NCBI RefSeq assembly: GCF_947503045.1
Contig: NZ_CANNCF010000001.1
Span: 930,001-994,000, forward strand
Length of the DNA stretch: 64,000 nt
From: an uncultured Tateyamaria sp.
GTDB taxonomy: Bacteria; Pseudomonadota; Alphaproteobacteria; Rhodobacterales; Rhodobacteraceae
Direction: 5' to 3'
Under the pieces are notes generated by a model. The model ran no database searches. It had not been told where the DNA came from and saw nothing but the letters and a program-made list of their open reading frames with translations. Within the stretch, counting starts at the first letter, position 1. Every line of letters starts with the position of its first letter. Positions 7,391 to 16,644 of this stretch are shown here, in pieces. A program made the translations under genes and the position numbers.

Positions 7391-9982
7391 TCAGGATGCC
7401 TCTTTGGTCGCTGTCTTTTTCTTGGCGGGTTTCTTTTTGGCTGCGGGCTTCTTTTTGGCGGTCTTTTTCTTGGCCGGTGCTTTTTCGATGATGAGCTGCA
7501 CGGCCATGTCCATGGTGACGTTTTCGGGTTCGGTGCCCTTGGGGATGGTCGCGTTGACCTTGCCCCATTTGACGTAAGGCCCGTATTTGCCCTTCATCAC
7601 CGATACAGGTCCGCCCTCCTCGGGGTGTTCCCCCAACTCGTGCAGCGGTTTGGCAGCAGCCCCGCGTCCGCCCCGGCTCGCCAGCTTTTCGGCCAGCAGT
7701 TGCACGGCGCGGTTCATGCCCACGGTCCAGACCTCGTCGATCCCTTCGAGGTTGGCATTGGTGCCACCACGGTCCGACGTGCTTTCGGCATGTTTGATGT
7801 AAGGCCCGTAGCGTCCGATATTGGCCCAGACCATCATGCCGTCCTCAGGGTGCGGCCCGATTTCGCGGGGCAGGGACAGCAGCATGACGGCGCGGTCCAG
7901 TTCCAATTCCTCCGGTGCCCAATCCTTGGGGATCGACTGGCGCGGGGGTTTCTTATTCTCTTCGGTGACGGCGCCGCGCTGCACATAGGGGCCGAAACGG
8001 CCCTTGAAGACGCGGATCTCATCGCCATTGTCCTCGCCGAGCAGCTTGCCCTCGGGGGGGATGGCGCTGGCCTCGGCCTCTGGGTCCGGCGGGCCGAAGG
8101 GGCGGGTGTAGCGGCATTCTGGGTAGTTCGAGCAGCCGATAAAGGCCCCGCCCGAGCGCGCGGTGCGCATGCTCAGCCGTCCAGCCCCGCAATTCGGGCA
8201 CAGGCGCGGATCGCCCCCGTCTTCAAGCGGCGGGAAGAGGTGCGGTTCCAGCACCTCGTTGATCTTTTCCAGCACTTCGGTGATGCGCAATTCGGAGGTT
8301 TCGGCAATGGCGGCGGAAAAATCCGTCCAGAACCGGCCGAGCACATCCTTATAGTCGCGGCTGCCCGCGCTCACGTCATCAAGCTGTTCCTCAAGATCGG
8401 CGGTGAAATCATAGCCCACATAGCGGCGAAAGTAGTTCTCGAGAAAGGCGATCACCAGCCGCCCCTTGTCCTCGGGGATCAGGCGGTTGCGGTCCTTGCG
8501 CACATATCCGCGATCCTGAATGGTCGTGACGATGCTGGCATAGGTCGAGGGGCGGCCAATGCCGAGCTCTTCCATCCGCTTGACGAGGGTCGCCTCGGTG
8601 TAGCGGGGCGGGGGCTGGGTAAAGTGCTGTTCGGGGGTCACGCCGCGTTTCTCGGCGGATTCACCTTGGGTCAGTTGCGGCAGGCGCTTGTCGTCGTCAT
8701 CGACAACTTCGTCATCGCGCCCCTCTTCGTAGACCTTGAGGAACCCGTCAAACAGGATCACTTGCCCGGTGGCGCGCAAGCTCACCTGTTCGTCGGCGCT
8801 GCCGATTTCGACCGTGGTGCGCTCCAGCCGCGCACCTTCCATCTGGCTGGCGAGCGTGCGTTTCCAGATCAGATCATAGAGCTTGCGCTGATCCGCATCC
8901 GTCACCGGCAGGTCGTCAGGTTTGACGGTCATATCGGTGGGGCGCACGCATTCGTGGGCCTCTTGCGCATTCTTGGCCTTGTTTTTGTAGATGCGCGGTT
9001 TGTCCGGCACATAGTCCTTGCCATAGAAACTGGCGATGGCCTCGCGGGCGGCGGTGACGGCCTCGGGGGCCATGTCGATGCCGTCGGTCCGCATATAAGT
9101 AATGTAGCCTGCCTCATAGAGACGCTGCGCCGTGCTCATCGCGGCGCGCGCGCCCATGCCGAACTTGCGGCTGGCCTCTTGCTGCAGGGTCGAGGTCATG
9201 AAGGGGGCGGAGGGGTTGCGCGAAGCCGGCTTGGCCTCGACAGAAGTGATTTTCAGATCGCGGCTGGAGATGGCCGCGACGGCCATGTCGGCCTGCGTCT
9301 GGTTTTCCAGATCAAAGCGGTCGAGCTTTTTGCCTGCAAGGCTGACAAGGCGCGCCTCGTATTCCTGCCCTCGGGGGGAGGCCAGAACAGCCTTGACCGA
9401 CCAGTATTCGCGGTTGCGGAACGCCTCGATCTCCATCTCGCGCTCGGTCAGGATGCGCAGGCAGACCGATTGCACACGGCCTGCGGATTTCGCGCCGGGC
9501 AGTTTGCGCCACAAAACGGGGCTCAGGTTGAAGCCCACAAGATAATCGAGCGCGCGGCGGGCCAGATAGGCCTCAACCAGCGGCATGTCGACCTGGCGGG
9601 CGTTGGCCATGGCCTCGGTCACGGCGGCCTTGGTGATAGCGTTGAAGGTGACGCGGCTGACGGGCGTGTCTTTCTTGATCGATTTGCGCTTGGTCAGGGC
9701 CTCTTGCAGGTGCCAGCTGATCGCCTCGCCCTCGCGGTCGGGGTCGGTTGCGAGGATCAGTGCATTGTCTTCTTTCAGCGCGTCGGCGATGGCCTTGACG
9801 TGCTTTTTGCTGTCGCTTGCGACCTCCCAAAGCATGTCGAATTCGTTGTCCGGATCAACCGATCCGTCCTTGGGCGGCAGGTCACGCACATGCCCGTAAC
9901 TGGCCAGAACGGTATAGTCGTCGCCCAGATATTTGTTGATTGTCTTGGCTTTAGCCGGGGATTCGACAACGACGACAGGCAT
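7391..9982 (-). CDS. topA: DNA topoisomerase I
   Basis: 863 residues, a type IA topoisomerase that relaxes negative supercoils. The Toprim domain is at the N-terminus (VVVESPAKAKTI and the metal site TDPDREGEA, residues 79-87). The active-site Tyr296 is in AGYITYMRTDG. One four-cysteine zinc-ribbon (CPNC...CSNYPEC) follows near residue 600. The tail has repeated topoisomerase C-terminal modules and ends in a Lys/Ala/Pro-rich segment. Such a basic tail is common in alphaproteobacterial TopA. It is the last gene of the minus-strand dprA-topA stretch. Confidence 0.96.
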   Translation of the reverse strand: MPVVVVESPAKAKTINKYLGDDYTVLASYGHVRDLPPKDGSVDPDNEFDMLWEVASDSKKHVKAIADALKEDNALILATDPDREGEAISWHLQEALTKRKSIKKDTPVSRVTFNAITKAAVTEAMANARQVDMPLVEAYLARRALDYLVGFNLSPVLWRKLPGAKSAGRVQSVCLRILTEREMEIEAFRNREYWSVKAVLASPRGQEYEARLVSLAGKKLDRFDLENQTQADMAVAAISSRDLKITSVEAKPASRNPSAPFMTSTLQQEASRKFGMGARAAMSTAQRLYEAGYITYMRTDGIDMAPEAVTAAREAIASFYGKDYVPDKPRIYKNKAKNAQEAHECVRPTDMTVKPDDLPVTDADQRKLYDLIWKRTLASQMEGARLERTTVEIGSADEQVSLRATGQVILFDGFLKVYEEGRDDEVVDDDDKRLPQLTQGESAEKRGVTPEQHFTQPPPRYTEATLVKRMEELGIGRPSTYASIVTTIQDRGYVRKDRNRLIPEDKGRLVIAFLENYFRRYVGYDFTADLEEQLDDVSAGSRDYKDVLGRFWTDFSAAIAETSELRITEVLEKINEVLEPHLFPPLEDGGDPRLCPNCGAGRLSMRTARSGGAFIGCSNYPECRYTRPFGPPDPEAEASAIPPEGKLLGEDNGDEIRVFKGRFGPYVQRGAVTEENKKPPRQSIPKDWAPEELELDRAVMLLSLPREIGPHPEDGMMVWANIGRYGPYIKHAESTSDRGGTNANLEGIDEVWTVGMNRAVQLLAEKLASRGGRGAAAKPLHELGEHPEEGGPVSVMKGKYGPYVKWGKVNATIPKGTEPENVTMDMAVQLIIEKAPAKKKTAKKKPAAKKKPAKKKTATKEAS

Positions 9983-10080
9983 TTAACGGATCAACCTCTG
10001 ACGGGAAAACTGGGGGCTCTATGGCCGCGCAAGATGTGGTGTGCAAGAGCGGAATGTCAACGGGGCCCAGCCCCGTGTCT

Positions 10081-11229
10081 TTAACTGGCGCGGGTCAGCA
10101 GGCCACCGGGGGCGCGATCGATGCTGCCGTCAAGCTCCAGTTCGACCAGCACCGGGGCCACGCTGGCAGAGGGCGCGCCAAGGTCGCGGATCAACTGATC
10201 CTCGGCCAGCGGCGAGGGGCCGAGGCGCGACAGGATCTGGCCGTGCAGATTGGCAGTTTCGCGCAATGTGCGGCTGTCGCTGGGGCGGGTCGCGGGAGGC
10301 TCCAGCGGCAGTTCGGGTGCGCGCGGCGCAATGGGGGCCAGCGCTTCGAGCACATCGGCGGCATCCCGCACAAGCGTCGCCCCATCCCGTATCAGCATGT
10401 TGCAGCCCGAGGCCCGCGAATCCATTGGATGGCCCGGCACCGCCAGCACGTCGCGGCCCAAATCGAGTGCATCCCGTGCGGTGATCAGACTGCCCGACTT
10501 GGCCGCCGCCTCGACGACCACGGTGGCCTGCGCCAGTCCCGAGATCAGCCGATTGCGCGCCGGAAAGTGGCGCGCCATGGGTTGCAGGCCCATGGGCTGT
10601 TCACTGATCCGCGCGCCTTTTTGGGCGATGTCCTGGGCAAGTTGGGCGTTTTCGGCCGGATAGATGGTGTCGACCCCTCCGGCTTGTACGGCGATGGTGC
10701 CTGTCTCAAGTGCGGCCAGATGGGCGGCGGCATCCACGCCGCGCGCAAGGCCGGAGACAACGACATAACCCGCAGCCCCCAGATCACTGGCCAGTTTGCG
10801 CGCCATGCGCGTCCCCAGCGACGAGGCATTTCGGGCACCAACCAGCGCAATGGCAGGCTTTTGCAACCACGCAAGATCACCGATCACCCATAAAAACGGG
10901 GGTGCGTCGCGCAGATCGTTCAGCGGGGCAGGGTAGTCGGGCGTGCCTTGGGCCACGAGGCGTGCACCCGCTGCGCGACCGGCCTTGAGTTCCGCGCAAA
11001 TGACGCCTTCGGGGCAAATGGAGTATTTCGAGACGCCGGCGGCGCGCGCTACCTCCGGTAGCGCGGCCAGCGCGTTTTGCGCAGTGCCGTGTTCAATCAG
11101 CAAACGTTGATACGTCGAAATGCCAACCCGGCGTGAGCGCAACAGACGAAGACACGAGAACTGGTCATCTTCCGAGGTGGGTGGGAGTGGGGGGTGAGTG
11201 GAAGAAGGATGGGTATCCTTTTCAGTCAT
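10081..11229 (-). CDS. dprA: DNA-processing protein DprA (Smf)
   Basis: 382 residues from the ATG at 11229 (GGAG about 8 nt upstream). DprA loads RecA onto incoming single-stranded DNA during transformation. A helical N-terminal domain (about 20-75) is followed by the Rossmann-type DprA domain (about 80-290) with VGARNASSLGTRMAR, VVVSGLARGVDAAAH and the later SGSLITARDAL. A winged-helix domain closes the protein (about 315-380). About 100 nt separates it from topA. Confidence 0.94.
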   Translation of the reverse strand: MTEKDTHPSSTHPPLPPTSEDDQFSCLRLLRSRRVGISTYQRLLIEHGTAQNALAALPEVARAAGVSKYSICPEGVICAELKAGRAAGARLVAQGTPDYPAPLNDLRDAPPFLWVIGDLAWLQKPAIALVGARNASSLGTRMARKLASDLGAAGYVVVSGLARGVDAAAHLAALETGTIAVQAGGVDTIYPAENAQLAQDIAQKGARISEQPMGLQPMARHFPARNRLISGLAQATVVVEAAAKSGSLITARDALDLGRDVLAVPGHPMDSRASGCNMLIRDGATLVRDAADVLEALAPIAPRAPELPLEPPATRPSDSRTLRETANLHGQILSRLGPSPLAEDQLIRDLGAPSASVAPVLVELELDGSIDRAPGGLLTRAS

Positions 11230-11395
11230 CCGTTGCTCCGTCCGTTGCTGCATTTGTTATAGAATTTACAAGGTTAACAACGCATGAACGCATCCTGTCC
11301 AATGAGAGACAAACCCGTTGTTCGTTGTTTTCATGGACGTATTTCAGCGCAGGATTTGTGTGCGGGAACGGAACAAGAACAAATTTGGCGCCCCA

Positions 11396-11417
11396 ACCTC
11401 CCCCAAAATAGGGAGGT
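11396..11417 (-). terminator. Weak hairpin in the tldD-dprA gap
   Basis: ACCTCCC (11396-11402) pairs with GGGAGGT (11411-11417). On the minus strand it lies about 60 nt beyond the tldD stop, but no T-tract follows. It may be an mRNA end structure. The rest of the 248-nt gap between tldD and dprA shows nothing I can name. Confidence 0.25.
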
Positions 11418-11477
11418 CAAAGCCCTCATCGCCTCATGCGGTACCAAATTCGCGCGACTCACCCTCAAGGTGATTCT

Positions 11478-12899
11478 TCAGGAGGCGGAGCCGCCGACCG
11501 TCAGCCCGCCGATCATCAATGTGGGCTGGCCCACACCCACCGGCACCCATTGCCCGGCCTTGCCGCAATTGCCCATGCCGGGATCAAGCGCCATGTCATT
11601 GCCGATGGCGCGGATGTGTTTGAGCGCGGTCGCCCCGTCCCCGATCAGCGTCGCCCCGTTAACGGGCGCGCCGACCTTGCCGTTTTGCACGCGATAGGCC
11701 TCGGTGCAGGAAAACACGAACTTGCCATTTGTGATGTCGACCTGCCCGCCGCCAAAGCCAACGGCATAGATCCCGTCCTTGAGGTCAGCCACGATGTCGC
11801 CCGGGGCCACGTCGCCGCCCAGCATGTAGGTGTTGGTCATGCGTGGCATCGGCGCGTGCGCATAGCTTTGACGCCGCCCGTTGCCGGTGGCCGCCACGCC
11901 CATCAGGCGCGCATTCTGGCGGTCCTGCATGTAGCCGACCAGCACGCCGTCCTCGATCAGCACGTTCTTGGCCGAGGGGGTCCCTTCGTCATCCACGGTG
12001 ATCGAGCCGCGCCGGTCGGGGATTGTGCCGTCATCGAGCACGGTGACCCCGCGCGCGGCAATCTGCTGGCCCATGAGCCCGGCAAAGGCCGAGCTGCCCT
12101 TGCGGTTGAAGTCCCCTTCAAGCCCGTGCCCGATGGCCTCGTGCAGCAGGATGCCGGGCCAGCCGGGGCCAAGCACCACGTCCATCACCCCCGCCGGGGC
12201 CGGGACCGCATCAAGGTTCACCACGGCCACCCGCAGTGCCTCGCGCGCTTTGGCCTGCCAGTCGGCGCGATCAATCAGCCCATCAAGGCCAACACGGCCC
12301 CCGCCACCTGCACTGCCGCTTTCGCGCCGCCCGTTCTGTTCGACAATGACCGAGATGTTAAGGCGGCTCATCGGGCGCACATCGCGCACCGTGTGCCCAT
12401 CTGCGCGCAGGATTTCGATCTCCTGCAGCGACGCGGCGATCGAGGCCGAGACCTGCACCACACGCGAATCAAGGTCGCGCAGGTAGGCATCGACCTCTTT
12501 CAGCGTCTCGAGCTTTACCGGAAAGGGGGCTCCGGCGATGGGATCGTCGCTGGTGTAGAGGTGGCGATTGGTGGCTTTCGGCGCATCGGCCATGGTGCCT
12601 CCGCCGCTTCCGACAGCCAATCGCGCGGTTTCAGCAGCCCTGCGCAGGGCGGATTCGCTGATCTCGGTGGAATGGGCATAGCCTGCCACTTCGCCGCGCA
12701 CGGCGCGCAGGCCAAAGCCCTTGGCGGCATCATAACTGGCCGTTTTCAGGCGGCCATCGTCATATACCAGCGACTCCGAGCGGCGTTGTTCGAAAAACAA
12801 CTCGCCATCATCCGCCCCCGCCGTGGCGGCGCGCAGCACGTCCAATGCGGTGTCTCGATCAACCTCTGTGTCCAGAGGGGCGAAGGGGGCGTCGGTCAT
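11478..12899 (-). CDS. tldD: Metalloprotease TldD
   Basis: 473 residues from the ATG at 12899, chosen because an AGGAG lies 6 nt upstream; a further ATG seven codons earlier is less likely. TldD with TldE (PmbA) forms a zinc protease that trims small proteins and peptide toxins. The metal motif HEAIGH is at residues 253-258, followed by GLEGDFNRKGSSAF, with the C-terminal ligand Cys in KFVFSCTEAYRVQNGKVGAP. TldE is not in the window. It is divergent from coxB. Confidence 0.95.
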   Translation of the reverse strand: MTDAPFAPLDTEVDRDTALDVLRAATAGADDGELFFEQRRSESLVYDDGRLKTASYDAAKGFGLRAVRGEVAGYAHSTEISESALRRAAETARLAVGSGGGTMADAPKATNRHLYTSDDPIAGAPFPVKLETLKEVDAYLRDLDSRVVQVSASIAASLQEIEILRADGHTVRDVRPMSRLNISVIVEQNGRRESGSAGGGGRVGLDGLIDRADWQAKAREALRVAVVNLDAVPAPAGVMDVVLGPGWPGILLHEAIGHGLEGDFNRKGSSAFAGLMGQQIAARGVTVLDDGTIPDRRGSITVDDEGTPSAKNVLIEDGVLVGYMQDRQNARLMGVAATGNGRRQSYAHAPMPRMTNTYMLGGDVAPGDIVADLKDGIYAVGFGGGQVDITNGKFVFSCTEAYRVQNGKVGAPVNGATLIGDGATALKHIRAIGNDMALDPGMGNCGKAGQWVPVGVGQPTLMIGGLTVGGSAS

Positions 12900-13087
12900 G
12901 GCAGGCTCCTGCGGGTTCATGGGGGGCGAAATATGCGCGAAGCGTCCGTTTGACGCGCCCCTTAAGTCTTTATCTTGCGATCAAGATATGATTGTAAGTT
13001 CCGGTAATACAACGGGAGGAGAGTGCGGTGCGCGTATTCGCCCTCTCAAGGACCCCAGGATCGCTCCAACAAGTTCAGGACGACGAC

Positions 13088-13969
13088 ATGAAAAAGCTTT
13101 TCTCGATATCGGGCGTTTTTGCCGCTTTGGCCGCCGCCCCCGCTTGGGCCCAGGATGGGCTTGAAGTGATTGGCCGCCCGGTGGATGGTGCCATGGGCTT
13201 TCAGCCCGCCGCCACCGAAGTGGCCCGCCGGTTGCAGTGGCTGGATGGAATGATCCTGATCATCATCACCGCCATTACGCTCTTTGTCTGCGCGCTGCTG
13301 GCCTGGGTGGTCATCCGCTTCAACCGCAAGCGCAACCCTGAGGCGGCGACGTTCACGCACCACACGCCGGTCGAGATTGCTTGGACGGTGATTCCGATCG
13401 TGATCCTTGTCTTTATCGGTGCCTTCTCGCTTCCCACTCTGTTTCACCAGCAGGAAATTCCAGAGGCCGACATCACCATTAAGGCGACAGGCTACCAGTG
13501 GTTCTGGGGCTATGAGTATGTGGACGAAGGCTTTGCCTTTGACGCCTACATGATTGGTGCGCCAGCCACGGGCGGTGACAATTCGCTGACACCCGAAACC
13601 GAGGCCGCGTTGGTCGAGGCGGGCTATTCGCGCGAAGACTTCCTGTTGGCGACCGACAACGCCATGGTGATCCCAGTGAACAAGACCATCGTGGTTCAGG
13701 TCACGGGTGCTGATGTGATCCATGCATGGACCATCCCGGCCTTTGGCGTGAAACAGGATGCCGTGCCCGGACGTCTGGCTGAACTGTGGTTCGAGGTCGA
13801 AAAAGAGGGCATTTACTACGGTCAATGTTCCGAACTGTGCGGGATTGCCCATGCCTATATGCCGATCACGGTCAAGGTTGTCTCGGAAGAGGCCTATGCC
13901 GAATGGCTGGCAGGCGCCAAGGCCGAGTTTGCCGGCACGCCCAAGACGCTGACCGTCGCGTCGAACTGA
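13088..13969 (+). CDS. coxB: Cytochrome c oxidase subunit II
   Basis: 293 residues. The CuA-bearing subunit of the aa3-type oxidase, which takes electrons from cytochrome c. A signal peptide (cleavage near PAWA-Q) precedes two membrane helices (about 50-78 and 98-118) and the periplasmic cupredoxin domain. CuA ligands are His212, Cys247, Glu249, Cys251, His255 and Met258 ([16 protein letters not shown]). It heads the coxB-ctaB-ctaG-coxC run; subunit I is not in the window. An in-frame GTG at 13028 follows a strong GGGAGGAG sequence and would add 20 residues before the signal peptide. Confidence 0.96.
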   Translation: MKKLFSISGVFAALAAAPAWAQDGLEVIGRPVDGAMGFQPAATEVARRLQWLDGMILIIITAITLFVCALLAWVVIRFNRKRNPEAATFTHHTPVEIAWTVIPIVILVFIGAFSLPTLFHQQEIPEADITIKATGYQWFWGYEYVDEGFAFDAYMIGAPATGGDNSLTPETEAALVEAGYSREDFLLATDNAMVIPVNKTIVVQVTGADVIHAWTIPAFGVKQDAVPGRLAELWFEVEKEGIYYGQCSELCGIAHAYMPITVKVVSEEAYAEWLAGAKAEFAGTPKTLTVASN

Positions 13970-13973
13970 ACCC

Positions 13974-14000
13974 GTAAGGTGGGGTTCAACCCCACCCTAC
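13974..14000. repeat. REP-like palindrome between coxB and ctaB
   Basis: GGTGGGG and CCCCACC form a 7-bp stem around TTCAA, and the flanking GTA/TAC extend the symmetry. Similar GTAGGGTGGG-type palindromes recur in roseobacter intergenic regions in my experience. A related arrangement occurs at 32439-32470. It may stabilise the upstream coxB message. Confidence 0.5.
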
Positions 14001-14025
14001 ACCCCAGCTTGAGCTACAGGTGCAT

Positions 14026-14964
14026 ATGACCGACGTCAGTTTTCAGAACCAAGCACAAGAGGCCGAGGCATCCTTGGGTGATTATTTCGCCCTGATGAAG
14101 CCGCGCGTGATGCAGCTGGTGGTGTTCACGGCTGTGGTCGGTCTGCTGGCAGCACCCGTGGGCGTGCATCCGGTTATCGCCTTTGCCTCGATCCTGTTTG
14201 TCGCCATCGGGGCAGGGGCATCAGGCGCGCTGAACATGTGGTGGGATTCCGATATTGACGGCGTGATGCGCCGCACGGCCAAGCGGCCCATCCCTGCGGG
14301 CAAGGTCACGCCGGACGAGGCCAAGGTGCTTGGCTTTGCCCTGTCGGGTATGTCGGTGATGATGCTGGCGCTCAGCGCGAACCTGCTGGCGGCCTTCCTT
14401 CTGGCCTTTACCATCTTTTTCTACCTCGTGATCTATTCGATGTGGCTGAAACGCTCGACGCCGCAGAACATCGTTATCGGCGGCGCTGCGGGCGCCTTTC
14501 CCCCGGTCATTGGCTGGGTGATCGCGACCGGATCCATGACGATCGAGCCATGGCTGATGTTTGCCCTGATCTTTATGTGGACGCCGCCCCATTTCTGGGC
14601 GCTCGCGCTGTTCATGAAATCCGATTACGACGATGCCGGTGTGCCGATGCTGACCGTGACCCATGGGCGCACCTCCACCCGCAAGCACATCCTTGTCTAC
14701 ACCGTTCCGCTGGTCATTCTGGCCGTTGGCACGGCCTTCACCAGCATTGGCGGCCCGATCTATCTGGCCACGGCGCTGGTGCTGAATGCGCTGTTCCTCA
14801 AAGGTGCCTATGACATCTGGAGCCGCACCGAGGCGCAGGCCGAAGCAGACGAGTACAAGGTCGAAAAGTCGTTTTTCCGCCTGTCGCTGTGGTACCTGTT
14901 CCTGCACTTCGGGGCCATCCTGATCGAGGCCCTGCTGCCCGCCACATGGGGGATCTGGACATGA
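14026..14964 (+). CDS. ctaB: Protoheme IX farnesyltransferase (heme O synthase)
   Basis: 312 residues. An integral-membrane UbiA-family prenyltransferase that converts heme b to heme o for the oxidase. I use the ATG at 14026 (AGG five nt upstream); a GTG two codons earlier is also possible. Motifs are LMKPRVMQLV near the N-terminus and the Asp-rich NMWWDSDIDGVMRRTAKRP prenyl-diphosphate site, with WTPPHFWALAL further on. About nine membrane helices are expected. It overlaps the next small gene by ATGA. Confidence 0.95.
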   Translation: MTDVSFQNQAQEAEASLGDYFALMKPRVMQLVVFTAVVGLLAAPVGVHPVIAFASILFVAIGAGASGALNMWWDSDIDGVMRRTAKRPIPAGKVTPDEAKVLGFALSGMSVMMLALSANLLAAFLLAFTIFFYLVIYSMWLKRSTPQNIVIGGAAGAFPPVIGWVIATGSMTIEPWLMFALIFMWTPPHFWALALFMKSDYDDAGVPMLTVTHGRTSTRKHILVYTVPLVILAVGTAFTSIGGPIYLATALVLNALFLKGAYDIWSRTEAQAEADEYKVEKSFFRLSLWYLFLHFGAILIEALLPATWGIWT

Positions 14965-15122
14965 GCATTCGCGCCGAACACGAGATCCACCAGCGCCGCA
15001 AGGGCCGCAATATCGGCGTTGGCCTGATGCTGGCCGCTTTTGTCGTGCTGATCCTCGCGCTGACCTTCGTCAAGATCACCAGCGGTGATTTTGAGATGCC
15101 GCGGATCGAGGAGGGGCAATGA
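14961..15122 (+). CDS. 53-residue single-helix protein between ctaB and ctaG
   Basis: A small membrane protein. A charged N-terminus (MSIRAEHEIHQRRKGRN) is followed by one hydrophobic helix (VGLMLAAFVVLILALTFVKI) and a short acidic tail. Its ATG overlaps the ctaB stop and its stop overlaps the ctaG start, so it is translationally coupled on both sides. A short ORF in this position is usual in Rhodobacteraceae cox operons. A role as an oxidase assembly helper is inferred from its place only. Confidence 0.85.
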   Translation: MSIRAEHEIHQRRKGRNIGVGLMLAAFVVLILALTFVKITSGDFEMPRIEEGQ

Positions 15123-15697
15123 TGCGCCTGTCGGGCCCTGCAAAGACGGTTGTACAAACGCTGAGCCTTGTCGTGTTCATGGGCGGCCTCGCCTGGGCAT
15201 CGGTGCCGTTTTACGACTGGTTCTGCCGGGTCACGGGTTTTGGCGGCACACCGGGGGTGAGCGAAGTCGCCAGCGACGACATTTTGGACCAGACCATCAA
15301 GGTGCGCTTTGACGCCTCGCTGGAACGCTCCATGCCGTGGGAGTTCAAACCCGTCGTGCGCGAAATGGAATTGCGGATCGGCGAGACCGGGTTGGCGTTC
15401 TATGAGGCCTATAATCCGACCGACAAACCGGTCGCAGGGTCGGCCAGCTACAATGTCGCCCCATACGAGGCGGGCGGCTTTTTCTCCAAAATCGACTGTT
15501 TCTGCTTTGAAGAGCAGGTGCTGGCACCGGGCGAGCGCGTCCAGATGCCCGTCACCTTCTATGTCGATCCGGAAATCGTGACAGACCGGGACGCAAAATA
15601 CGTGCACTCGATCACGCTCAGCTATACATTTTACCAAATCGACCTGCCGGAGGGCTATGCCGCTCTGGACAAGGACGAAGACACAAACCTGAACTGA
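15119..15697 (+). CDS. ctaG: Cytochrome c oxidase assembly protein CtaG (Cox11)
   Basis: 192 residues. A copper chaperone that delivers CuB to subunit I. One N-terminal membrane helix (about 12-30) is followed by a periplasmic beta-barrel domain with the copper-binding CFCF motif (Cys127, Cys129) and a third conserved cysteine, Cys36, in DWFCRVTGF. Length and motifs match the family. It lies between the 53-residue gene and coxC. Confidence 0.95.
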   Translation: MMRLSGPAKTVVQTLSLVVFMGGLAWASVPFYDWFCRVTGFGGTPGVSEVASDDILDQTIKVRFDASLERSMPWEFKPVVREMELRIGETGLAFYEAYNPTDKPVAGSASYNVAPYEAGGFFSKIDCFCFEEQVLAPGERVQMPVTFYVDPEIVTDRDAKYVHSITLSYTFYQIDLPEGYAALDKDEDTNLN

Positions 15698-15709
15698 GGG
15701 ACGCAACCC

Positions 15710-16564
15710 ATGGCCCACGCAAAAAATCACGACTACCACATTCTGTCGCCATCGACATGGCCACTTTTGGGCGCGCTGGCGGGCTTTGCCATGCTCTTTG
15801 GGGCGGTGGCCTGGATGTCGGGCGGGATGACCATCCTGTTCAAATCCGTCGAACTGAGCGGGCCCTGGCTGTTCCTGATGGGCTTTGTTGGCGTGCTTTA
15901 TGTGATGTTCGGCTGGTGGGCCGACGTGGTGGCCGAAAGCAAGATCGGCGATCACACACCGGTCGTGCGCATCGGCCTGCGCTATGGGTTCATCCTGTTC
16001 ATCATGTCCGAAGTGATGTTCTTTGCCGCGTGGTTCTGGGCCTTCTTCAAGGACGGCATCTATCCGATGAGCGAATATGTCGGCACGACATATGTGCGCC
16101 CCGAGATTTACCACGTGGATGCCTTCCACCTGCCGCTGATCAACACGCTGATCCTGTTGTTGTCGGGCTGTGCCGTCACATGGGCGCACCACGCGCTGGT
16201 GCATGGCGGACCGCGCAAGGACCTGATCAATGGGCTGGCGATTGCCGTTGTTCTGGGCCTGCTCTTCACCTTCTTCCAGGCCTATGAATACTCCTATCTG
16301 CTCTATCAGGGCTGGCAGTTCGGCGAGGACACGTTCTTTTCCGCCTTCTTCATGGCCACCGGCTTTCACGGCGCGCATGTGATCATCGGCACCATCTTTT
16401 TGTTCGTGTGCCTTGTGCGCTCGATGAAAGGTGACTTTACCGCCGAAAAGCACATCGGGTTCGAGGCTGCCGCCTGGTACTGGCACTTTGTGGACGTGGT
16501 CTGGCTGTTCCTGTTCTTTGCCGTCTACATCTGGGGTGTCGCTCAGATGCCCGGCGCGCACTAA
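15710..16564 (+). CDS. coxC: Cytochrome c oxidase subunit III
   Basis: 284 residues with seven membrane helices. The opening [16 protein letters not shown] and the helices containing [17 protein letters not shown] and [18 protein letters not shown] are subunit III signatures; the Glu in MSEVMFF is the conserved buried acid. It is 12 nt downstream of ctaG and is followed by a strong terminator, closing the core oxidase transcript. Confidence 0.96.
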   Translation: MAHAKNHDYHILSPSTWPLLGALAGFAMLFGAVAWMSGGMTILFKSVELSGPWLFLMGFVGVLYVMFGWWADVVAESKIGDHTPVVRIGLRYGFILFIMSEVMFFAAWFWAFFKDGIYPMSEYVGTTYVRPEIYHVDAFHLPLINTLILLLSGCAVTWAHHALVHGGPRKDLINGLAIAVVLGLLFTFFQAYEYSYLLYQGWQFGEDTFFSAFFMATGFHGAHVIIGTIFLFVCLVRSMKGDFTAEKHIGFEAAAWYWHFVDVVWLFLFFAVYIWGVAQMPGAH

Positions 16565-16592
16565 GCCCCAGCGGCGACAACGAAAGACAAAG

Positions 16593-16616
16593 GCGCGCGG
16601 TTTCCGCGCGCTTTTT
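16593..16616 (+). terminator. Rho-independent terminator after coxC
   Basis: GCGCGCGG (16593-16600) and CCGCGCGC (16604-16611) form a perfect 8-bp stem with a TTT loop, followed by TTTTT. It lies 28 nt after the coxC stop and 28 nt before SURF1, which would then rely on read-through or its own promoter. Confidence 0.88.
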
Positions 16617-16644
16617 CAATTTTGACGGAGGCAAGAGAGGCGTA

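Noticed and set aside
7391-7500. Lys/Ala/Pro repeats at the 3' end of topA, seen as a possible tandem repeat array
   Set aside because: They are coding low-complexity repeats in the basic tail of TopA, common in this family.
7625-10084. An 819-codon open frame on the plus strand opposite topA
   Set aside because: It is antisense to an unmistakable TopA and has the His/Gly/Ala/Arg-rich composition of a high-GC shadow frame; no motif or plausible start.
14798-16561. A 587-codon minus-strand frame opposite coxC and ctaG
   Set aside because: Antisense to well-identified oxidase genes; composition is that of a mirrored reading of membrane proteins.
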